5,474 nt of DNA, from NCBI GenBank assembly GCA_946630765.1, contig CAMOZF010000142.1, positions 1 to 5,474 on the forward strand, in the 5' to 3' direction. Origin of the DNA: an uncultured Lachnospiraceae bacterium. Its GTDB lineage: Bacteria > Bacillota_A > Clostridia > Lachnospirales > Lachnospiraceae. The first letter of the stretch is position 1. Each line of letters opens with the position of its first letter. The translations under genes were made by a program, and so were the position numbers. This document shows, one piece after another, positions 1 to 4,299 of this stretch. Below the pieces are notes generated by a model. That model was not told the origin of the DNA. It did not search any database and worked only from the letters and a program-made list of their open reading frames with translations.

Positions 1-688
1 TGCCTTCATCGATCACCGTCGGAGGCAGCACCTGATGTCCGCCGTACATCATATCGAAATCCTTCTGATAATGTTTGAAGTGAAGCAGATTCTGCAGGTA
101 AGTCTCTACCGGAAGGGAGTTCCCGAAGCCGAGAAGCGTATTTCCGTTGCAGCAGTCGCCGGTGTAGGCGATGCGGCGTTCCTTATCGATAAAGGCCACG
201 GAACCCGTCGAATGTCCGCCGACCCATACGACATCGATCGTCCGATCACCGAGGTCGAGAAGGTCGCCGTCGTAAAGAGGATAGGTTAGCACCGGCGCGA
301 AAGGAACCATATCCGAAAGCTCCATTTTCCCGGCAATCTCCGGGAAGGCTTCTTCCTTCGCATGGGCGAGCATTGCTTCCTGCGGCGGCAGCTTCGAATC
401 CAGGTAATTCGCGATATCCAGATGGTGCATATAGCAGCTTCCGAACTCAACATTTCCCGCCACATGGTCCAGGTGGAAATGGGTCAGCACAAGCTTTACA
501 GGCTTGTCGCTCAGGGTTTCACAGAAAGCCTTCAGGCTTCCGTAGCCGTACATGGTATCAATCAGCAGTGCGCAGTCCCTGCCTTCAACAAGATAGCAGT
601 ATACATGCTCCCGATCGGTAAATGCATATTCGATCATCCAGGACCTCTTTGCGATCTCCGTCGCTTTAAAATAATTCACCTCTGACAT
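1..688 (-). CDS. Metallo-beta-lactamase-fold hydrolase, C-terminus missing (partial)
   Basis: Open from ATG at 688-686 to the left window edge, giving 229 residues. Seen: the signature THFHLDHVAGN (residues 69-79) supplies ligands H70, H72, D74 and H75; GGHSTGS supplies H159; YTGD supplies the bridging D178; YGGH supplies H218. The full two-metal ligand set is therefore present and the enzyme is probably active and cytoplasmic, as no signal peptide is visible. Known: this superfamily hydrolyses thioesters, lactones, phosphodiesters and other substrates, so the substrate cannot be named. The strand between H75 and H159 has no recognisable extra domain. Two cysteines (C179, C180) directly follow the bridging aspartate. 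The start is supported by AGAGGAGA at 705-698, 9 bases upstream. The gene is divergent from the HTH-Uma2 gene and is separated from the transporter genes by it, so nothing links it to the importer. At most a few tens of C-terminal residues should be missing, judged from the position of the last ligand. Confidence 0.9.
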   Translation of the reverse strand, partial: MSEVNYFKATEIAKRSWMIEYAFTDREHVYCYLVEGRDCALLIDTMYGYGSLKAFCETLSDKPVKLVLTHFHLDHVAGNVEFGSCYMHHLDIANYLDSKLPPQEAMLAHAKEEAFPEIAGKMELSDMVPFAPVLTYPLYDGDLLDLGDRTIDVVWVGGHSTGSVAFIDKERRIAYTGDCCNGNTLLGFGNSLPVETYLQNLLHFKHYQKDFDMMYGGHQVLPPTVIDEG

Positions 689-831
689 ATCTGAAATTCT
701 CCTCTCTTCATGAAGCAGTGAATGATAGATGACTGTCAAATGAACGGAACAATGATTCTCTACCCGTACCGCCCATATGATTTACAGGCTTATCTTATCA
801 TACTGACTTATGCTGCGCCATCATAAAAATC

Positions 832-843
832 AACTTTAAAGTT
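832..843. promoter_or_regulatory. 12-bp perfect palindrome in the divergent intergenic region
   Basis: AACTTTAAAGTT is self-complementary across all 12 bases. It lies 144 bp upstream of the metallo-hydrolase start and about 67 bp upstream of the -35 box of the HTH-Uma2 gene, so it could be an operator for either direction. An AT-rich palindrome this short can also arise by chance. No convincing -35/-10 pair was found for the metallo-hydrolase gene nearby (only isolated TATGAT- and TATAAG-like hexamers on the minus strand), so its promoter is not assigned. Confidence 0.3.
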
Positions 844-870
844 CTTATACTTCCACTTTCTCTTTTCGAT

Positions 871-895
871 GGCCAAGCTGTTTTTGGGCCTTTTT
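871..895 (+). terminator. Weak hairpin followed by T5, upstream of the HTH-Uma2 promoter
   Basis: GGCCAA (871-876) can pair with TTGGGCC (884-890) with one bulged G, and a run of five T follows at 891-895. It would stop plus-strand transcription just before the promoter at 910, but no plus-strand gene lies upstream inside the window. The stem is short and bulged, so this is a tentative call. Confidence 0.25.
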
Positions 896-937
896 CGGGT
901 ATTACATTCTTGACATTCGGGATTTTACCGGGTATAA
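896..937 (+). repeat. Three CGGG(T/A)T-type direct repeats across the promoter
   Basis: CGGGTATTA (896-904), CGGGATTTTA (918-927) and CGGGTATAA (929-937) lie in the same orientation, with starts 22 and 11 bp apart, that is two and one helical turns. The second sits in the promoter spacer and the third covers the -10 box. This is a plausible operator array for a protein binding one DNA face, possibly the gene's own helix-turn-helix. Part of the similarity is forced by the TATAAT box, so the array may be partly coincidental. Confidence 0.35.
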
Positions 938-938
938 T
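910..938 (+). promoter_or_regulatory. Perfect consensus sigma-A promoter of the HTH-Uma2 gene
   Basis: TTGACA at 910-915 and TATAAT at 933-938 match the vegetative sigma consensus at all 12 positions, with the optimal 17-bp spacer. The expected transcription start is near 945 (an A), leaving a leader of only about 17 bases that is almost wholly the ribosome site. Such a strong promoter on a gene with its own DNA-binding domain suggests it is normally repressed; this is inference. Confidence 0.88.
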
Positions 939-947
939 GCATGTATC

Positions 948-956
948 AGGAGGTGA
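948..956 (+). promoter_or_regulatory. Ribosome binding site that fixes the HTH-Uma2 start
   Basis: AGGAGGTGA is a near-complete complement of the 16S 3' end. The GGAGG core ends 8 bases before ATG 962. An in-frame ATG at 941 lies upstream of this site and at or before the predicted transcription start (about 945), so it is not the start. Confidence 0.9.
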
Positions 957-961
957 TAACC

Positions 962-1897
962 ATGACTGTAGAAGAAATGCGTAAGCTGAAAAAAGACCGC
1001 AGCCTCACAAATGCTCAGATCGCAGAAATGGCTGGTCTCCCGCTTCGGACAGTGCAGAAGGTGTTTTCGGGAGAGACAGAGCATCCGCGCTACGATACGC
1101 TGACAGCGCTTCAGACGGCCTTCTCAGCGCTGGATATCAGGATTCTGGAGGAGGATACGCCCCTCCCCTGGTATCATTCGGAAACGCCGGAAACCCGGAA
1201 AAGCTATTACAATTACCGGCCGATGCAGGTCCAGATGGTTTCCGAGCCCGCCTGGAATTACGGCACTTCGGCCCTGCAGAATCCCGGCCCTTTCACGATC
1301 GACGACTATCACAATCTTCCGGACGGGGAGCGCGCGGAGCTGATCGACGGCCAGCTGATCTACATGGAGACCCCGAGCCGCATCCATCAGCTCATCGCCG
1401 GGGAGATTCATCGCCAGATCGCAAACTTTATCTACGACAATGACGGGGACTGCATGCCCGGCATTGCGCCGATGGGCGTCCAGCTCGACTGTGACGAGAA
1501 GACCATGGTTGAGCCCGATGTCCTTGTGGTCTGCGATCCGGAGAAGGTCAAAGGGCGTGATGTCTACGGTGCACCGGACTTTGTGCTGGAAGTCCTCTCC
1601 CCCTCCACATCCAAGAAGGACTACTACACCAAAAGCGAGAAGTATCGTCTCGCGGGCGTCCGGGAATACTGGATCCTGGATCCCCTCGCAGGCGTTCTGG
1701 ATGTACGTCCCTACGGCTTTTCAGAGGATCCGGTCTTCTATGATATGACAGAACCTGTCCCGCTTCGGATCTGCGGCGGCAAACTGAAGATCGATTTTAA
1801 AAGAATTCTTCCGTGGATCGCGGAGCACCGGCAGATCATTGGGAAAGATTCTTCCCTTCCCGGCATCTATCCCCCGCCTTCGAACAGATTCGTCTGA
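962..1897 (+). CDS. HTH domain fused to Uma2 (DUF820) PD-(D/E)XK nuclease-like protein
   Basis: The product has 311 residues. Residues about 1-60 form a small XRE-like helix-turn-helix: the helices around LTNAQIAEMAG (15-25) and LPLRTVQKVFSG (26-37) are typical of the Cro/CI fold. A linker rich in Tyr and Pro (about 65-108) follows. Residues about 110-290 match the Uma2/DUF820 family: ERAELIDGQLI (123-133), VEPDVLVV (183-190), PDFVLEVLSPST (205-216), K224 and GVREYWILDP (232-241). Candidate catalytic residues of the restriction-endonuclease-like core are E126, D186, E210 and K224, all present, so it is probably not a dead copy. Known: Uma2 proteins are widespread, often in many copies, and their biological role is poorly established. 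Inference: the HTH could target the nuclease domain to DNA or regulate the gene itself. The gene is monocistronic, with its own consensus promoter upstream and a hairpin downstream. Start chosen at 962 from the ribosome site at 948-956. Confidence 0.88.
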   Translation: MTVEEMRKLKKDRSLTNAQIAEMAGLPLRTVQKVFSGETEHPRYDTLTALQTAFSALDIRILEEDTPLPWYHSETPETRKSYYNYRPMQVQMVSEPAWNYGTSALQNPGPFTIDDYHNLPDGERAELIDGQLIYMETPSRIHQLIAGEIHRQIANFIYDNDGDCMPGIAPMGVQLDCDEKTMVEPDVLVVCDPEKVKGRDVYGAPDFVLEVLSPSTSKKDYYTKSEKYRLAGVREYWILDPLAGVLDVRPYGFSEDPVFYDMTEPVPLRICGGKLKIDFKRILPWIAEHRQIIGKDSSLPGIYPPPSNRFV

Positions 1898-1916
1898 AAC
1901 CCGCCTGCACTCACAA

Positions 1917-1946
1917 AAGGAGACCGTCCGCACAGACGGTCTCCTT
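1917..1946. terminator. Bidirectional terminator between convergent genes
   Basis: AAGGAGACCGTC (1917-1928) and GACGGTCTCCTT (1935-1946) form a perfect 12-bp stem with a 6-base loop. It lies 19 bases after the HTH-Uma2 stop and 46 bases beyond the LplC-type permease stop. On the minus strand the stem runs into TTTT (1918-1915), a better U-tract than on the plus strand, where only two T end the stem. It probably serves both genes, and the permease operon more strongly. Confidence 0.82.
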
Positions 1947-1992
1947 CAGGATTACTGGTTATGAATACGTATTTTTGCTCAGGGCAGTACCG

Positions 1993-2886
1993 TCAGCCCT
2001 TCACGCCGCCGACCGAGATACCCTTGACGAAGTATTTCTGGAAGAAGGGGTAAGCGATCAGGATCGGCAGGATACCCACAAAGGCGATCGCCATACGGAC
2101 GGTGGTCGTCGGCATCGAACGGGTGTCAAGCGTGACGCCCATCTTCGCTGCTTCAGAGGCGAGGAACTGGACCTGGTTCGCGATCTGGTTCAGGATCAGC
2201 TGAATCGTGTAGTAACGCGAGCCGTCACGGGGTGAGAGATAGTACAGACCGTTCTGCCAGTCATTCCAGTAGCCGATCGCGGTCATGATGCCGATCGTTG
2301 CAAGGATCGGAACCGACAGCGGCAGCAGAATCTTCCAGAAGACGCGGAACTCGGACGCGCCGTCGATACGGGCAGCCTCCAGAATCTCGCCGGAAATGTT
2401 GTTCCGGAAATAGTTGCTGATCAGGATGACATTGAACGCATTCATGATGAAATTCGGCATGATCAGCGCCAGGAAGGAATCCTTCACGTTGATGATATTG
2501 GTGTAGACAAAATACTGCGCAACGATACCGCCGTTGAAGAGCATCGAAATGATGAGCATCAGCATGATCACTCTGCCGCCGGGAAGCCCCTTGACCGTAA
2601 TTCCGTAGCCGAACATCGCGGTCACGATCAGGGAAACCACCGTACCGATCGCCGTAACGATAATCGTATTCAGATATCCGCGGCCGACCGTTGACCAGGA
2701 ATTAACAATGTAACGATATGCCTCAATGCTCAGCTTCGAGGGCGTGTAGGAGAAACCCTCTGCGAGCGCCGTAGCATTATCTGTAAAGGATCCGATCAGA
2801 AGGAGGATGATCGGCAGAATCGCAACGACTGCCATGATTGTCAGAATCACATTGGCAAAAACCTTCATTCCTTTTCCCTGTACCAT
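1993..2886 (-). CDS. Carbohydrate ABC transporter permease, LplC type (CUT1)
   Basis: The product has 297 residues, normal for the family, with about six membrane segments near residues 9-33, 71-95, 105-131, 136-160, 189-207 and 264-284. The binding-protein-dependent permease (EAA) loop is seen at residues 170-189: EAARIDGA, then ILLP. This is the contact site for the ATPase. The ending FFQKYFVKGISVGGVKG is characteristic of LplC/YtcP-like proteins (COG0395 group). It forms the channel with the upstream permease and accepts a sugar or oligosaccharide from the binding protein; the exact substrate cannot be read from the sequence. The start at ATG 2886 is preceded by AGGGGGA (2900-2894), 7 bases away, which lies beside the stop of the upstream gene. 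An internal Met7 is a weaker alternative. The gap between the two permeases is 18 bases, so they are co-transcribed and probably translationally coupled. No ATPase follows; the operon ends at the hairpin at 1917-1946. Confidence 0.93.
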   Translation of the reverse strand: MVQGKGMKVFANVILTIMAVVAILPIILLLIGSFTDNATALAEGFSYTPSKLSIEAYRYIVNSWSTVGRGYLNTIIVTAIGTVVSLIVTAMFGYGITVKGLPGGRVIMLMLIISMLFNGGIVAQYFVYTNIINVKDSFLALIMPNFIMNAFNVILISNYFRNNISGEILEAARIDGASEFRVFWKILLPLSVPILATIGIMTAIGYWNDWQNGLYYLSPRDGSRYYTIQLILNQIANQVQFLASEAAKMGVTLDTRSMPTTTVRMAIAFVGILPILIAYPFFQKYFVKGISVGGVKG

Positions 2887-2904
2887 TTTCTTATCCCCCT
2901 TTCC

Positions 2905-3774
2905 TTAGAATAACGAGTCTTCCGGCTGGATCTTCCGGATGAGCGCGTTCGCCGAGATCAGTGTAATCGCACCGGCAACGGACTGGAAGACGGATGCCGC
3001 AGACGACATCGAGTAGTCGTTATTGTTCATCAGCGCATTGAAGACGAAGACGTCGATGGTCTGTGTCGTCGGATAAAGCATGCCCTGGTTTCTCGGCACC
3101 TGATAGAACAAACCGAAGTTGGAACCGAAGATGCGGCCGAGGCTCAGAATGAACAGGGTGATGATCGTCGGCTTCAGCAGAGGAAGCGTGATATTCTTGA
3201 TCTGCTGCCACTTGGTCGCGCCGTCGAGTGTGGCTGCCTCGTAGTAGTCCGTGCTGATGCCGATGATCGAAGAATAGTAGATAACCGTCGTGAATCCGAT
3301 CGACTGCCACATATTGACAAAGGTCAGAATAAACGGCCAGTACTTCGCGTTGGTATACCAGGAAATCGGTGCTTTTCCGAGCTTCGCCAGGATGCTGTTG
3401 TTCACAAGACCGGTATCCGGCGCGAGGAATGAATACACGAGGTAGTTAATAATAACGAAGCTCATCAGATTCGGGATCAGGATCAGCGTCTGATAGGCTT
3501 TCAGGGCGCCCTTACTGGTAATCTCATTCATCAGAATGGCGGTTGTCACACCCATCACGATGCCGAGAATAATGAACACCACGTTGTACAGAATCGTGTT
3601 CCGGATCATGCGGAATGCATTTCCTGACGCGAACAGGAACTTGAAGTTGTCAAGGCCCGCCCAGTCGCTTAACAGGATACCTTTCCGGAAGTCCAGCTTC
3701 TTGAACGCGATGATGATGCCGAACATCGGCAGATAGTTATTGATGATCAGATACACAAGTCCCGGCAGAATCAT
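2905..3774 (-). CDS. Carbohydrate ABC transporter permease, LplB type; start uncertain
   Basis: Read from the first ATG the product has 289 residues, with membrane segments near 2-24, 58-84, 93-117, 146-170, 200-222 and 258-278. The EAA loop is at residues 179-198: EAATLDGA, then ITLP. The opening ILPGLVYLIINNYLPMFG and the downstream IIAFKKLDF are typical of LplB/YteP (COG4209 group), inner-membrane partners of LplC. This ATG has no ribosome site and would start inside the first membrane segment, without the basic cytoplasmic tail normal for the family. The frame stays open upstream to TGA at 3882-3880 and encodes a Lys-rich tail followed by IRIAHFLPIYA, which fits the family, but it holds no ATG, GTG or TTG. 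The true start is therefore probably upstream: either a rare codon such as ACG at 3822-3820, behind GAGGAGGGG at 3843-3835, or an ATG at 3883 separated by a one-base frameshift. Function is certain; the N-terminus is not. Confidence 0.9.
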   Translation of the reverse strand: MILPGLVYLIINNYLPMFGIIIAFKKLDFRKGILLSDWAGLDNFKFLFASGNAFRMIRNTILYNVVFIILGIVMGVTTAILMNEITSKGALKAYQTLILIPNLMSFVIINYLVYSFLAPDTGLVNNSILAKLGKAPISWYTNAKYWPFILTFVNMWQSIGFTTVIYYSSIIGISTDYYEAATLDGATKWQQIKNITLPLLKPTIITLFILSLGRIFGSNFGLFYQVPRNQGMLYPTTQTIDVFVFNALMNNNDYSMSSAASVFQSVAGAITLISANALIRKIQPEDSLF

Positions 3775-3834
3775 GGCATAGATCGGCAGGAAATGCGCTA
3801 TTCTGATCTTTTTCTTCTTCGTTTTCGCGTTCTT

Positions 3835-3843
3835 CCCCTCCTC
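3835..3843 (-). promoter_or_regulatory. Shine-Dalgarno-like site without a canonical start codon
   Basis: The minus strand reads GAGGAGGGG here, the best ribosome site upstream of the LplB-type permease. No ATG, GTG or TTG follows within 25 bases in any frame. In the permease frame the nearest start-like codon is ACG (3822-3820), followed by four lysine codons, 12 bases downstream. One C-to-T change would make a conventional ATG-Lys-Lys start. Confidence 0.4.
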
Positions 3844-3873
3844 TTTCTCACTGGTGAAGTATTCACGTTTTTG

Positions 3874-3899
3874 ATGCTCTCATTGTACCCCCGGAGCAT
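3874..3899 (-). repeat. Inverted repeat in the permease leader
   Basis: ATGCTC and GAGCAT form a perfect 6-bp inverted repeat around a 14-base centre. On the minus strand the centre holds GGGGGTACAATGA, that is a G-run, a TACAAT hexamer resembling a -10 box (3887-3882) and an ATG (3883-3881) that opens only a six-codon frame. It could be an operator, a small RNA hairpin or chance. No good -35 box stands 16-18 bp upstream of the TACAAT, so no promoter is called. Confidence 0.35.
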
Positions 3900-3943
3900 T
3901 GTAATTCCCATACCGCGAATCCGCCTCAAAGCTGTTAAAAATC

Positions 3944-4049
3944 CACCTGCGCCCGGTCTCCGCCTGCGGGATGCTGAAACTCGCCTGCGGCACTGAACTC
4001 GTCTGCGGCACTGAACTCGCCTGCGGCGCTGAACTCGCCTGCGTGATGG
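3944..4049. repeat. Array of 18-bp GC-rich tandem repeats
   Basis: Four consecutive 18-bp units start at 3978, 3996, 4014 and 4032; the core unit is AACTCGCCTGCGGCACTG. Units 1 to 3 differ from each other by one or two bases, while the fourth diverges in its last third and runs into the hairpin at 4046. Two looser copies of the CGCCTGCGG core lie to the left at 3961 and 3944, at spacings of 21 and 17. Because 18 is a multiple of three, the minus strand reads as an Arg-rich six-residue repeat (RRRVQC), but no ribosome site supports translation. It lies in the leader of the permease genes, outside any recognised gene. Confidence 0.8.
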
Positions 4050-4097
4050 GGTGTCTTCTTCAGTGTAGGTCCCAATACACTTCAGAAGACACCCCAT
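4046..4097 (-). repeat. Long imperfect hairpin (22-bp arms, 8-base loop)
   Basis: The arms at 4046-4067 and 4076-4097 pair over 14 bp, then a 2x2 mismatch (4060-4061 with 4082-4083), then 6 bp, with loop 4068-4075. On the minus-strand transcript the mismatch is 5'-GA-3' opposite 5'-GA-3', which RNA can close as tandem G-A pairs; on the plus strand it would be UC opposite UC, which does not pair well. No T-run follows on either side, so it is not an intrinsic terminator. It abuts the tandem repeats directly. It may be a structured RNA in the permease leader, an RNA-processing site, or the end of a small mobile repeat. Confidence 0.75.
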
Positions 4098-4241
4098 TAC
4101 CCTCGGCTCGGATGAATCGATAACTGCAAGTCTCAGTATGAGCCCACGTCCGCAGGCTCGAAGGTTTTCCGGATCGGATTGCTGCAGGATCTAAGGTATT
4201 GCGGTCGGAAAAGTGCTGGAGATACCGCGGAATCTGGCATC
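4098..4241. other. Gene-free spacer with no recognised feature
   Basis: With the two repeat features to its left, this completes an intergenic stretch of more than 400 bp between the LplB-type permease and the binding-protein gene. No open frame with a ribosome site, no tRNA-like fold and no transposase fragment is seen here. On the minus strand GAGCC and GGCTC (about 4160-4141) could form a 5-bp stem. A promoter for the permeases should lie somewhere between 3880 and 4241, but no convincing -35/-10 pair was found. Confidence 0.5.
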
Positions 4242-4272
4242 AAAAAGCCTTCCCAAAAAGGGAAGGCTTTTT
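4242..4272 (-). terminator. Strong intrinsic terminator after the binding-protein gene
   Basis: AAAAAGCCTTCCC (4242-4254) and GGGAAGGCTTTTT (4260-4272) form a 13-bp stem whose GC core is 8 bp, with a five-base loop. On the minus strand the core is followed by a run of five T. It begins 27 bases after the stop codon of the binding-protein gene. The symmetry gives T-runs on both strands, so it could also work in reverse. It separates the binding protein from its permeases, so permease expression depends on read-through or on a separate promoter. Confidence 0.92.
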
Positions 4273-4299
4273 GTGTGTATATGATGTAATGAAAAACTG

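Noticed and set aside
35..685. Plus-strand open frames at the left end (35-289, 362-685, 373-621)
   Set aside because: They are shadows of the minus-strand metallo-hydrolase, which has all ligand motifs and a good ribosome site.
706..715. 10-bp palindrome CTTCATGAAG in the metallo-hydrolase leader
   Set aside because: Short, overlaps nothing else of note, and likely by chance next to the purine-rich ribosome site.
941..961. Upstream in-frame ATG (941) as start of the HTH-Uma2 gene
   Set aside because: It lies at or before the expected transcription start (about 945) and precedes the AGGAGG site, which points to ATG 962.
1813..2235. Plus-strand open frame spanning the terminator and the permease end
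   Set aside because: It overlaps two confident genes in other frames and runs through the bidirectional terminator; no ribosome site or family match.
1993..3774. Missing ATPase gene as an anomaly of the transporter locus
   Set aside because: Lpl/CUT1-type importers commonly lack a linked ATPase and share an MsmX-like one encoded elsewhere, so its absence is ordinary.
3944..4049. Possible CRISPR array
   Set aside because: The 18-bp units are directly adjacent with no unique spacers, and no cas genes are near.
3798..4097. Minus-strand 99-codon open frame encoding an Arg-rich repetitive peptide
   Set aside because: It starts inside the hairpin, has no ribosome site, and its composition is just the 18-bp repeat read in frame; it then overlaps the permease leader.
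4046..4097. Hairpin as an intrinsic terminator
   Set aside because: No T-run follows the stem on either strand.
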